From Liolophura sinensis (Eukaryota; Mollusca; Polyplacophora; Chitonida; Chitonidae), in NCBI RefSeq assembly GCF_032854445.1, contig NW_027017957.1:1-64000 (forward strand): a DNA stretch of 64,000 bases, written 5' to 3'. Below are positions 22,835 through 34,008 of the stretch, in pieces. A model generated the notes under the pieces. That model saw nothing but the letters and a program-made list of their open reading frames with translations. It did no database searches and had not been told where the DNA came from. How positions within the stretch are numbered: the stretch's first letter is position 1; the number at the start of each line of letters is the position of its first letter. The position numbers and the translations under genes were made by a program.

Positions 22835-25800
22835 CTGAGGAAGGAAAATGTCGGTGTTTTAGAGACGAATTATATACTCAAACCTCTTAAAAATTATATT
22901 TTAAGATACATTGAAACTTGTTAAATGAAAGGTTTCCCGCCATGCTTGAATAGCTTTTGTTACGCAGCAGTATATACTAGTATTTATCTGATTGGTATTT
23001 GACGAAATCTCTTCCGAAATAAAACTTCACTTGCACGACGGCGGCCAGCATGATGGTGGGAGGGAAAACTCACGACCATCCGCAGGTTGCTAACAAACCT
23101 TCTCCGTTCCATACCAGAATTTGATCACTGAATGATATTCATCAAACTATCGCCTGTCAATGAATATCAAGACAAAATGGTGAGTAAACTGCTATTTACA
23201 TGCAGTATAGCCCATAAAGTTTACCTTGTGATTCATACAGCTGCTAGCCGACTACATTTAATATGGTGCTAGCTGACTGCAATTAATTTGGGGAAAGCAA
23301 AAAACAAAAAACAAAAGTAAACAACAAAATTATAAGTAAATGTACTTTAAGACACGGTCTTTTTCCTGGCTCACTTCATTTTTCGTGTCTTCCTTTGAGT
23401 GATGGCGTTTCAAATGTCGTTATGAAAACGAAAAACTGCCATCTAAACTGCATTTCAGTTTTAACTGTGAAATCAGTTATATGCATGCTTAGAACAGAAA
23501 GGCGTACAGGTACACATTTTTATTTGAGATAAAAAATGGGCCGTACTTTGACACTCACTATCTCCGATACCCTCTTATGCCAGCTTCTAAAAATTTACAC
23601 ACTCAAAGTCATTATGTCCTAAGCATACAGACCAAATTTCAATTAAATCCTTTAAGATTTCTGTTCATGGGATAAAAACAGAGTCAAAAACGCAAGTTCC
23701 GGACATTTCAAAATGATGTTCTACCTTCTTTTACTTGGAAAAGTAATCAGTTGGTCCTCCATCTTCTCGGTATACCCGCACTATCAAACAATAACTACGA
23801 TAAAGACTGACTAATCTCTCAAAATTAAAACTGTCTAAAGCTACGTCGGCTTACCATAGCCGGATATGAGGTCTGGATGCAGCAATTTGATTGGTAGAAT
23901 CCATGTTGATGATTGTTAAATTGGCTTCAATATATATAAATAAATTTTCACCATGTGCAAATAACACCGAATGGTGACAGTTTCTTCTTCGTTTTTGTTT
24001 TCATCAACACTTGAAAGCAAAGGGCGATAACTCTCACAAGATAGTCGAAGCGAAGCAAGAACAGTGGATGTGTTTTGGTGGTTTGTGAGCCAACCAAGAA
24101 AACAGCAAATTTATTTCCACTTGCCCCCAATATGAACATTATAAAATGGGACACCTCAAACTTCAAATCTGTTTCCTCCTAGCCACATTCGGGCGTTACT
24201 AAGGGTTTTTGGGTATCAATCAAAATCTAACACAAAAAGCTCTAGTCGATATCCAAATATTATCCATCTAAGCTTAGCCTTTAAATTTTTTTTGTGAAAC
24301 TGGTGTCAGGCTTCCAACTAGCGCGCTCAGAGTCAGGCAACAAATCGCCATAATGCTGCCCGCGAACGTACCAATTCAGCTCGGCATCAGACACAAGTAC
24401 ATTTACAACAAATATTAATTTGGCCAGAGGAAAATAATAATGTCGGAATTTTATCTCACACAGAGTTTCAATACTTCATGTTTATTTCAGAGATGGAGGC
24501 TCTGAGAGCCACAAGATTAGCTCACTTATCACGGGGTCGTCAAACGCTTGAAGAAAGCCGTGGTATTTCTCCGCAGTATTGAGAACCAGCAGGGATCCGC
24601 CATTGATGGCACATCTGTCTCTGGCGACTTCCCATGACACTTGCTTGGAGATGACCTCATAGCACAGATCCAGGTGTCGCAGGTACGTTCTTCCGCTTTC
24701 ACACGGGCACCGGGCTAGAAGAAGAATATATGACTAATTTATTGACTGATTTATTGATTTATTGACTGATTGATCGATTGATCGATTGAAACTCACTGAC
24801 TAGAACGATTTATCGAGATTGAGTGATTGACACTAAGCGATTGATTGATTGATTGACACTGAGTGATTTATAGAGATATAATGAGAACAAACGATTGATA
24901 GATTGAATGATTTAAAAATGTATTAATTGGGAAAGTAATTGACTAAATTTTGGTTGATTCTTAATTGGTTGGTAAGATGATCGACTGATTCATTGATTGA
25001 TTGGTTGTTTGACTGATCGTATGATATATTGGTTGATGGATTAATGCATTGATGGATCGGAGGAAGAACTTAAACTGATCGGTTGTTGGTAAAAAAATTT
25101 AACAAAATGTACTTTCAAAAATATCTTTTCTGTGATGCTTCCTTCTTTTATGTTTCACTTTTTAGTGGAGTACCTCGACATCCCCTGAAGGGAGGTATTG
25201 TATCTGACATAACCCTTTCATACTCCAAGGAGCCCTACTGCCTAACGCAACGTAAAGCTAAACTGTCAAGTGCTGATATTGTACCCTTGAGTATTATGAT
25301 AAAGAAAACACCTCTTTGTTTTGTCTGAACACATCTGATAACATACATTGGCATACATTATAAGCACGCGTTGCAAAGGATGAAATCATGAAAAATCATG
25401 AAATATTATGTCGCCTTGGAATGTACACAATGTAAACTACACTCTCTCTGAGAACACCGCTGCTGTAAGTTTTGTACAAGAGTCCATGTGATAGCAAACA
25501 CCACTGATGGGACTGTGAAGTACACCACCATTCGGAAAGTGGTTAACTTAAATATTATTTCGGACTAAACGATCAAGTTGTTCTACAGGAATGACCCATG
25601 CGACACGATACATTTCCCGAACATATCACTCTTGTCTTTACACATCAATGTCATTTTATAACCACCTTTCATGATAACAGTGCTGCTAACAAGCTTTAAT
25701 CATACTAACAGCCACCTGATCTGTTAAAAAAAGCTGTTCCAAAGTTGTCCTCGGGGCATGGTGGCGTCTCTTCACCATGTGTTGCAATGGATAGATACTA

Positions 25801-28800
25801 CGTTAGGTGCAATTACTTTGCAGAACAGGCACCAGTCGATCGAATCTGACAATATAAAAGACCACGGCATAGAAAGTTAATCCCGAGCAGTAAGTACAGT
25901 GAGAAAGATTTGCAAATATCCACATGTAACCGATGAAATTCGGCCTCTTGTCAGTTTTCCTCTGTTAGGGTTTTAATTTAACTGTTTATGTATATGATTA
26001 AGAAGTAGACACGCACACGCCCTCTAATAACATGGCTTAAGCACAATCAGATAAAATCAATCTTGTTACGTTAACAGCAATTGATTACATGTCACTGATG
26101 TAGGAAGCTATTTAACATTTCAATACTTGTGTAGAAATATAGAAACCATATTTACTACAGCGCATGCCCCGCTCTCTACATTCGCTTTACATAACTTTCA
26201 CTACTGTCAAGTTTTATATCTATGTCTTGAACAACGCTAAAGCCATTGTTGTCACGATAATGAGGCATGATATGACGCCAGAAATAAAAGATAAGTCTCT
26301 GTTCACATTTATACCCGATAAACATGCATTCTTTTCACATACACTATGTACAAACATTATTTTATTGGACGCCTGAAACAATTTTATTGTTGCATGCTGA
26401 TTATAGAATTATGCAAAGACATCCTAGCAGTCCAGGTGGCAGTAATCCGAAAGGAGCGTAGAAAAGAGGAGATGCGCTGTGAGGGGTGTCCAAGGAAACG
26501 ACTCAGACAACTGCAACCATTTATGGCTTGTTAGTTCCCCCGTACTGGATGCCCGTGCGATCAGCGCTGCCAAATACTAACTGTGTCTATATACAGTGTT
26601 AAAATGCAGTATCTTAGTCGTTTGATAGGTCATATTTTTCCACATATGTAACAGGTGATATACTTATTTATTTATTTGATTGGTGTTTTACGCCGTACTC
26701 AAGAATATTTCACTTATACGACGGCGGCCAGCATTATGGTGGGTGGAAACCGGGCAGAGCCCGGGGAAACCCACGGCCATCTGCAGGCTGCTGACAAACC
26801 TTCCCACGTACAGCCGGAGAGGAAGCCAGCATGAGCTGGACTTGGACTCACGGCGACCGCATTGGTCATTACGCTGCGCTTGCGCGCTAACCAACTGAGA
26901 GCCACGGAGGCCCACCAGGTGATACATAAGCCTCCTTCTCCTTGCTCAAGAAAATGGTCAACTAGTCAACCGTTGACTACAAACCAAGAGATCGTTTGTC
27001 TAAAATCCAAAATGTCGCCACACGTGGCACTGAGAGTAGGGTTGTGAAGCCTTCGTGGACTTTGTGTTTGTGTTCGACATTCTTTTGTTGGCATGAGTAG
27101 TTACGAGAAAGTGAGAAGGAAGACGGGGTGGAGACAGACTGTAACGAGGTGATATATCAGCGATATCTACCTCCGGGCTATAAGGAATTTACATTTAACT
27201 ATATACATGTGGTGAAAGCGTGTGCGGAAAGCCCACCTTAAAATTCGAAGTTTTCAGCACCTTTAATTCCTTTCACAAAATCTAAAAAACAAAAGAACGT
27301 ATATTCATGTATAGTTTTAGGTGATTTGCTTATTTACGCCTACTTCGATTTTTGGAAGTTTCCAATCGATCACCAAATCAACCCGTGTTAGCAGCAATTC
27401 GGTTACCTTCATGGACAATATCTTCCTTAATTTCCATGAACAAAACGTATTATCCGGAATTTTGCTCACGTATATCTCTGATCATTTTCCCGTTTTTCAT
27501 GTTTTTAAAACCTTTGTCCCGCTCAAGCAATTACACAAAATTTTATACCATTCATATACCGTTAAAACTAAAGAACATTTTGTAAATGCCATGGAGAACG
27601 TTAAGTGGGATGAACTTTTCATAATGGATGAGCCAAGCGGTGCCCTCCACATATTCTTGGTCAAATTACTTAACTTGCAAGTTACATATTTCCCTACCGT
27701 AACAACTAAAACCAATAAACTAAAAATTTATAAGCCGTGGGTAACATACGGCCTGATACAATCTGTCAGTATAAAGAGTTAATCATACAGGGAACAAATG
27801 GTATCGCCGAATCGTAGAACACGTACGAAATAAAGATTATACAGATATAAACTTAACAACCTAAGTAGCTTTTCAAGGAAAACTTCAAAAACAAATTCAT
27901 GTTTAAAGGAACATGGATGGTACTAAACCAACTGCTTGGTAAAAAAGCAGAAAACCTCGTCCTGACGTTTTTGAAATAAATAACATAGACATATGCGATA
28001 AGCAGTCTTTTGCTGTCAATTTTAACAACTATTTTATATCCGTAGCTTTCAACCTCGAGAAGATTATACCGATTATACCGTCTTCCCACACTTCTTTTCA
28101 CAAGTATCTCACTAAGCCAATCCAAGTTTGATCCAGTATCTCAGGAAATGGTCACCTCGGTTATACTCAACAGTAAATCATCTCCTCTGGGAACAGATTG
28201 GATTCCGAGGTCTGTATTGAAAAAAGCTTCAAACGCCATCGCTGATTCCCGAGAGCATATTATTAATTTGTCAATGTTAATTGATCAGTTTCTTAATTCG
28301 TTAAAAATAGCCAAATTCCACCAGTTTATAAATAAGGAAGTTGCCAAAAAATAAATAAATAAAAAAATTATCGGCCAATTTCAGTTCTATCCAATATCTG
28401 TAAAATTTTTGAAAAAGTCACAGCAAATATGATCACAAACTTTCTAGACTTTTTTGAAAGTAACAATAGTATAACTCATTATTGGTGTGGGTTTCGATCA
28501 AATCGTTCTACATTTAATTCTGCATGTGATCCCTATGACACACTTGTTGCTGCCAAAGAAAATAAAGAATTTAACGTACCAACGTTCCTTGACTATCGAA
28601 GATATTCGACACCTTAAATGACAGCATTTTACTCGACAAAGTGAAGCATTATCGATTCCGTGAAACATGCAAGAAATGGCTTGAAAGTTATTTTTCTAAT
28701 CGTTATCAATTTGTACAATACGATGATGTTTTCGCACGGCGTCCCCCAAGGCTCTATTTTGGGCCCATTACTATTTTTGATCTACATTAATGACATCTTT

Positions 28801-30093
28801 GCTGCAACCAGCTTAGCCAAATTTATCTTATTTGCCGACGATACTAGTATCCATACCTCTTCTAAGAGTCAAAAAAGCGCAACAAACATAATGGAAATGG
28901 AGATTAATAAAGTTAAACAGTGGCTTTTATTCAACCGCCTATCCCCTTAAATGGCCAAAACTAAGTACATCCTAATGAAACCTATCATAAGGGAACACAC
29001 AAATGACCCCCCCCCCGCCCACCCATTTAATAAAAAATGGTGAAATTATGCCTTTTTCAGAATTTAAATTCCTTGGAATTGTCTTTAATGAAAAACTTTC
29101 ATGTGTCTCTCATATAACGCACATCTGCAAAAAAATATTCAGATAGACAGAAATCCTAAGTCACATTAAATGTTCACTCAACAAAAAATGCCTTGCTTAC
29201 ACTATTCCCTGATTAACCCTTATTTAACATGTGCAAAATCTCACATCTCTTATTGTTAATATATGATTACCTGCACGGAACAATCAATTTTGTATAACTA
29301 TTGGGATAGAACAAGTCCATAGGACTTCATTCACGCCCTCCAACTTCGAAAGACACTTGCCTACTCATATACTAAACTATACGGTGAATAACACAAAATT
29401 AAAAAAAAGAAAATGAAGATTAACACTATAGGGTATGTATGATGAAAGTATATGAATACAGTTGAATGCCCGGTTTCCAGCGAATTATATTTCTTTTATT
29501 GGACAGGTGTTTTACGCCGCACTCCAAAATATTTCACTGGGTTACACGCCCAGAATTATGGTTATACTGCTTGGAATATGTTGCGAGGAGACCGGTCAGA
29601 GTCCGGTCGAAACCCACGATTATCCACATGTTGCATGTTTGCATAAAATCATATATAGTTGACAATGTACGCCCATGAAAAGAAATAAAAGACAAAAAGC
29701 AAAACTCAGTTTTTATTCTGTTTTTTTCCTTAAAGGTGACGTTACACTGTCAAACTTGGCAAATACAAGTCATGAATTATCTATTATTACATACATGTAC
29801 TTACTTTTGAGGCTGAAGGCTCCTTCGTTGCATTTATATAATCGAAGACCATTACCATCTGTGTTAAAGGATAGGCAGTTGAGGTCAGAAATACAAGCCA
29901 AGGCTCCGTCGATCAAATATTTTCGTGAATCTTTAAAATTTTTACCAGTTATTGTTTTGTACGGCTCCTTGTTGTTGGAGTTATCGTTTTTCCCGTTAAA
30001 ACTGCTTGAAAAATGGAAACTCCGCACGTCTCCAGTTTCTTTCAGTTCACAAACGGATAAACACTTCATCACTAGTATCAGCAACAGCAACAT
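22626..30093 (-). CDS. Secreted PAN/apple-like + C-type lectin domain protein (3 exons)
   Basis: Three exons join in phase 1 at both junctions (coding 30093-29805, 24714-24526, 22834-22626) to give 228 residues plus a TAA stop. Residues 1-17 form a signal peptide ([14 protein letters not shown]). Residues about 50-92 hold a small PAN/apple-like segment (C67, C73, C88; [17 protein letters not shown]). Residues 98-228 are a C-type lectin domain: C101/C114 (long-form pair), C131 ([14 protein letters not shown]), [21 protein letters not shown] and FGFICE with C226. The usual inner disulfide is missing as a pair (ENG for ENC, DDHLS where the partner Cys is expected). EPN is EPL and WND is WAL, so canonical calcium-sugar binding is doubtful. 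It should be an extracellular recognition protein. No transmembrane segment is seen. Intron 1 holds a retrotransposon and a SINE. A broken paralogue lies at 15.7-19.3 kb. Confidence 0.85.
22980..23112 (-). mobile_element. SINE-1 copy, partial, in lectin intron 2
   Basis: Diverged tail (atttatctgattggtatttg) followed by gacggcggccagcatgatgg and accatccgcaggttgctaac. The tRNA-like head is absent. Confidence 0.75.
24526..24714 (-). CDS. Lectin gene exon 2: first half of CTLD
   Basis: Acceptor cttcttctag, donor ataa/gtgagc, phase 1 to phase 1, 189 nt. It encodes [27 protein letters not shown] and [17 protein letters not shown], the usual first helix and strand region of a CTLD. Its split codons complete as Thr with exon 1 and Ser with exon 3. 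Confidence 0.9.
24727..25070. repeat. Degenerate TGAT/ATTG simple repeat in lectin intron 1
   Basis: A long imperfect run of tgattgattgattgac-type words with point changes, about 0.34 kb, directly upstream of the exon 2 acceptor. Confidence 0.85.
25071..25914. other. No gene seen (lectin intron 1)
   Basis: An open plus-strand frame at 25083-25328 has no recognisable domain. Nothing else is supported. Confidence 0.45.
25915..26050 (+). mobile_element. Solo end of the 61-63 kb inverted-end element family
   Basis: The sequence catgtaaccgatgaaattcg..cctcttgtcagttttcc..gttagggttt..aactgtttatgta..acacgccctc..catggcttaagca matches the reverse complement of about 63415-63540 over roughly 130 bp. 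No internal genes follow here, so this is a solo terminus or a MITE derivative. Confidence 0.65.
26156..26265 (+). mobile_element. Second copy of the 12.4-kb foldback family (left half)
   Basis: Collinear match to about 12432-12545: cagcgcatgc..cgctctctac..ttcgctttacat, then ttttata, then gaacaacgc and tgaggca in the same order. No right arm was recognised. Confidence 0.6.
26661..26915 (-). mobile_element. SINE-1, near full length with target duplication
   Basis: The minus-strand copy runs from the tttatttatttgattggtgt tail through gacggcggccagcattatgg to the head (gcgcgctaaccaactgagag, ccacggaggcc). It is flanked by caggtgata at 26652-26660 and 26916-26924. It lies in lectin intron 1. Confidence 0.9.
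27321..29360 (+). mobile_element. Degenerate non-LTR retrotransposon (EN-RT), 5' truncated
   Basis: Fragments in order on the plus strand are: an endonuclease C-terminal part (about 27321-27520, with SDHFPVF), a linker, then reverse transcriptase ([10 protein letters not shown] at 28196-; [35 protein letters not shown] at 28738-; FADDTS), then [10 protein letters not shown] near 29060. The fragments are broken by several frameshifts and stops, so it is dead. The motif order fits a LINE of the broad Jockey/CR1 type; I cannot place it more finely. It sits antisense in intron 1 of the lectin gene. Confidence 0.85.
29485..29640 (-). mobile_element. Diverged SINE-1 copy
   Basis: Carries tattggacaggtgttttacg, ccgcactcc, aaaatatttcactgg and a changed body (gaccggtcagagtccgg). 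Old and partial. Confidence 0.65.
29805..30093 (-). CDS. Lectin gene exon 1: signal peptide and PAN-like segment
   Basis: The ATG at 30093-30091 is chosen because a hydrophobic signal sequence follows at once; the frame stays open further upstream but without a better Met. The exon ends in phase 1 at caaaa/gtaagt. It encodes 96 residues, with a likely cleavage near CLSVC-EL. A polar, Asn-rich linker ([12 protein letters not shown]) precedes the cysteine-bearing PAN-like part. Confidence 0.85.
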
Positions 30094-30955
30094 ATCATCT
30101 GTATAAAATGCGATGTTTACAAGTCTCCGATTATATCTGCTTAACGTAACAACCACAACGAAGAGAAGCCTGTTATCAATTCAGCAAGGCTGTGTGAAGC
30201 TTGCCAGAGATTGCTGCCGCTTTACTGCAAATTAGCAGCAATCCGTTTCTTCGCCACAGTGACAGAACCTTTTGTACCAATATCGGCAAACAAAATCCGG
30301 CGGAATTTTATTTACAATCGATACCTTTTTGTGGAGCTACAATGTAGTACGGCAATCTATGTAGATCTTCTACGAAAGTGACAACACAAGTATATGCACT
30401 TATATTGTATATAAGTGCCCCTCTACTTAAAATATATATCGCATTGTCTCATATAGTGTAACACCAACATAACCCCCTCGTGGAGTGGAGTCATATTATC
30501 TACAAATATCTGTATAGGCTGAAATGTTACCATGGTGCAAGGTCATTAGCATAAGAATTTACTTGCACAAAACAATGCTTACGGCTCTGGAAACAGCCAT
30601 CATCGGAGCTTGCCACCCAAATCAATATACACTTTAGGTTTGTGCTCCACAAAGGATAGTGTTATTCACCCCAGTTTGTTGTGTCTTATATTTCTTTTAA
30701 CAATAGTTAAGAAGGTATTCTCGAAATATAAAGTACTGACATACCAAGAGCTTCTATGGATTTTTTAAAAGAAATTTATGCATTCTTTTGTCGCTTGCAG
30801 AGAAACCCTGCGAGAAAAGAATCAGTGAGAGAGCACGTGGGGTGAATAAGTGTAATTGTAATAAGCTTTGTAATTGTACACATCTGTATGTTACCTTTAT
30901 ATTCTTCTGTACTGCATACTTGTTCTGCCTTCTACATCATAATAAAGGACAGATC
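30094..30955. other. 5' flank of the lectin gene; one hairpin
   Basis: No exon was recognised. A short perfect hairpin (gcacttata-ttgta-tataagtgc) lies at 30397-30419. No convincing TATA box was found for the minus-strand lectin gene, so its first exon may include unrecognised 5' UTR here. Confidence 0.4.
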
Positions 30956-30959
30956 TATC

Positions 30960-31360
30960 CCCTAAATATAAAAATGGAATACAGTACTGTCGATTAATCT
31001 ACATCCACAGCGGCTGCGACTTGCTAAATATGTTTTGCCACTCCTCGATAGTGTCTATTTAAGCGGTTATGTGTTCAATTGTGCAAATGTTCAAAAGGCA
31101 AATTGGACTCCGTGGCAAGTTGGAAACGGTCTAGAATGGCACTAAATATAAAGATGGGAAACAGTACTGTCGATTACTCTAGATTCCACAGCAGCTTCGA
31201 CTTGCAGTACATGTTTTCTGACCGCTCAAATGTAACCGTATAAGTGGTTATCTTCCTAAGAATACCCTTTTTTTTCAGAAGGCACTTTTGACACCGTGGC
31301 AAGTAGCAGACGGTCTAGAATGGCACTAAATATAAAGATGGGACAAGGTACGATTAATAC
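30960..31360 (+). repeat. ~185-bp tandem repeat, three units
   Basis: Three units share ccgtggcaagt, acggtctagaatggcacta, aatataaagatggga, acagtactgtcgatta and cgacttgc. The last two full borders are about 184 bp apart. The same unit fills the palindromic element at 56.5-57.6 kb, and one more copy begins near 32072. Confidence 0.8.
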
Positions 31361-31595
31361 CCATTCCAGACGGTTTTATGTCATTGAGTGTTGGTCTGTC
31401 GTTTTTTAGCCATTGGCTTCAGTGGTAAATTTTTTTTGACTGATTCCCTGCATCAATCTCACACATTGATCTGTCGATACTGATCTCACGCTCTTCTGAT
31501 GACTTTAAGGTACTTCTCATGGTCGGCTCACGTGATAGTCTTGTCTTTCCCTTTTCCGTGGAGCGTTTTGTTTTGTCTTTTGAAAATTGATGCTT

Positions 31596-32060
31596 CTGCT
31601 TCTACATTAAACGCTCTTTGGAAAGGTTTGTAATCTGGTTTTCGAAAATGCTATCAGGTTACCAAGATAGCCAATCCGTTATTCGGTGCTACATATGATC
31701 CTGTGACTTATCATGTTACGCAATTAGCTTATGTAGATGACATTGCCAGAGAACACATTACATTTTAAAAATCTCTGAAGCTACACGGAAAAAACATGGA
31801 CGTGTGTGTGATTATAATTTTCATGGTTGTTGTTGTTTTTTGGTTTGTTTTTGTAGAACTTCTGTTTGCTGAAAGCTTGTTGGGTGAAATTTTACTTCAG
31901 AGAGAAACTGTAATTTCTAATACAATGTTTAAAATTAAAACCCATCGACAAGCATGGGAACTTCTCCATACCCACACAGAAGCCTATCTATGAATTTCTT
32001 TTGTTCTGTTTAGCGAAGTCACATTTGAAATGATTTACCTGGTACTGGTATTGTTATATC
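31596..32060 (+). repeat. Direct duplication, copy 1
   Basis: Shares ttaaacgct, gtttgtaatctggttttcga, cctgtgacttatca, ttacgcaattagct, atctctgaagctac and acacagaagcctatctatga with 32387-32870, about 790 bp downstream. The copies differ at many positions, so the event is old. The 65-codon frame at 31796 belongs to copy 1 only and is not conserved in copy 2. Confidence 0.75.
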
Positions 32061-32089
32061 TGTCAAATCTGAAGATGGGACACACACAA

Positions 32090-32386
32090 TACTGTCGATT
32101 ATTCCCCATTGCCGCTTGCAGTAGATAATGTTTGATCCGACCAATGTACCATAAGTGTTTGTTATCTTTTAAACATTACCCATTTTAAGAAGGCTTATTT
32201 AATAGTTGGTAGATGATGAGAATGTGCATGAAGAGGGTATTTAGCTGAAATAACAGTGAATGTCATTCACTGGACAATGCAATACATGTGACACAATTTG
32301 TTGTCTAGTGGTGTGTTGTATTTGAATATTGTGCTAACATTACCACGGCAGGTAAAAAGAAAAGTTGTACAAGTTACATTTTGCCT
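32090..32386 (+). repeat. Right-flank sequence of the 56-58 kb element family
   Basis: The string gtgaatgtcattcactgg..acatgtgacac..tattgtgctaacattaccacggcaggtaa matches the right arm of the palindromic element at about 57770-57890 (gaatgtcattcatgg, aattacatgtcacc, aataatgtgccaactttacc). This ties the 31-32.4 kb units to the same family. Confidence 0.6.
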
Positions 32387-32870
32387 TTTTCTACTCCCAC
32401 ATTAAACGCTCATCAGAAACGTTTGTAATCTGGTTTTCGAAAATACTGTCAGGTCACTAAGTTAGCCAGTCTGTTATTCGTAGCTACATATAATCCTGTG
32501 ACTTATCAGTTTACGCAATTAGCTGATGTAGATTACTTTTCCAGAGGACACATCACTTTACATAACAAATCTCTGAAGCTACCTCGAGAGAACATGAAAA
32601 TGTGTGTACTTATAATTTTTGATATTGACATCTCGACTATAAAACTAGGACAAGACTATTGCTTATTTTAAATGAACATCAGTTTGCTGAAAACTTGTTG
32701 GTTGAAATTTTACTTCAAAGACAAACTGTAATTTCTAATACAATGTTTAAAATTTAAACCTAGCGAACTTCTCCATACTCACACAGAAGCCTATCTATGA
32801 TTTTCTTTTGTTCTATTTAGCAAAGTCACATTTAAAATGATTTGCCTGGTACTGATATTGTTAAATCTAC
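32387..32870 (+). repeat. Direct duplication, copy 2
   Basis: Second copy of 31596-32060, collinear through the final tgatttgcctggtactgata block. Confidence 0.75.
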
Positions 32871-33061
32871 TTAACAAACCAGTGCTGTTGTATCACTTTC
32901 TAACATCTACCGGTAGAATCCAAGCATTTTGATTTGATGTTTACCGATTGAGTCTCTTTCACTGGTGATTTATCAGCTATTCATGTGTTACGACACAAAC
33001 TGTCTGTATTATAAAGAGATGGCTTGTTCAAAACCAGCAGATTTTATTTTTCAACAATTTA

Positions 33062-33165
33062 TTAGGTTTAACAAGAACAGATAAAAAGACTTATACAAAT
33101 ACTAAAGTACTTAAGTTTAACAAGAAAGGATAGCAGTATCTATACAAATACTAAAGTACTTACAT
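33062..33165. repeat. ~60-bp tandem duplication
   Basis: Two copies of aagtttaacaagaa..tatacaaatactaaagtactt side by side. Nothing is encoded. Confidence 0.7.
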
Positions 33166-33496
33166 GTACAACGGTGTCAAGTCCAAACGGACGCATATAC
33201 TCCACAACTCTTAAAAAATGCACAGAGGCAATATTCACAAGAGGGAAAATCCACAGTATAACAGAGTGTATGACGAAATATACACAAAATTCCAAAGACA
33301 GGGTCCGTGTACTAATAAGCACTGTGTACACAAGAGCACAAATTAAATATACAAGTTCAGACCAGAGGCTATAAAGACACCAAAATTCAGCACAAACGGC
33401 CTACTATAGTAACACACAGCGAAAGCATCCCAAACTCTCAATAATTCTCCTTTCTCTTCCTTTGACCTGCTTTCATAGGTCTTATATAGACTGGTG

Positions 33497-33583
33497 GAAT
33501 TTTCTAGATAAGGAAAATTCTTGAACACTTGTAAACAAACAGAGCGTATTCTGGAACATTCTGGAAAGAATTCTGGAACATTC
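33497..33583. promoter_or_regulatory. Heat-shock-element array
   Basis: At 33549-33583 inverted pentamer cores run ttc-tg-gaa-ca-ttc-tg-gaa-agaa-ttc-tg-gaa-ca-ttc: seven TTC/GAA cores with 2-nt spacers and a single 4-nt gap. An upstream part has gaa-tt-ttc (33497-33504) and gaa-aa-ttc-tt-gaa (33513-33525). HSF binds such arrays in all animals; binding here is inferred. A TATA-like box lies downstream at 33694. No heat-shock coding sequence was recognised nearby. Confidence 0.7.
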
Positions 33584-33693
33584 TAATGCAGAGACAGACA
33601 GCAGGCCCTGAACTCAGCATATGTAAACAGTGGCAAGCTAAATCTAGAAGCTAACGGCAGTTGTTCACATAACGGATGTTAAAAAGTCATACA

Positions 33694-33699
33694 TATAAG
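33694..33699 (+). promoter_or_regulatory. TATA-like box below the HSE array
   Basis: The string tataag in catacatataagagccg lies about 110 bp past the last HSE core, a spacing typical of heat-shock promoters. What would be transcribed is unclear: only a SINE variant (33828-34008) and short open frames follow. Confidence 0.35.
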
Positions 33700-33827
33700 A
33701 GCCGTCGCTTGACGTTTGCACTTCTTTTAATGTGTCGTTCGATGGTACCTTTAGTGTGAATAACATTTTCTGCTATAATTTCATTTAGGCCAGTATTATC
33801 ATTAACTCAACTCATTAACACAATTAG

Positions 33828-34008
33828 CGGCCTCCGTGACCTAATGATTGTCCGTGCAGCCAAATGGCCCAGGAGAGTCTCACCAAAATAGTCCATGTGA
33901 AGTCAAGTCCAGCTCAGGATGGTCGTGGGTTTCCTCCGTTTTCCTCCCCTAATAATGCTGTACGACGCATTAAACCAATGAAATAACTAAATAAATAAAC
34001 ATTAAATA
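33828..34008 (+). mobile_element. Internally deleted SINE-1 variant
   Basis: Begins gcggcctccgtgacctaatg, then tcaagtccagctca joins directly to ggatggtcgtgggtttcctc, so the centre is deleted. It ends ctaataatgctgtacgacgc, attaaaccaatgaaataa. Both ends of SINE-1 are present. Confidence 0.75.
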
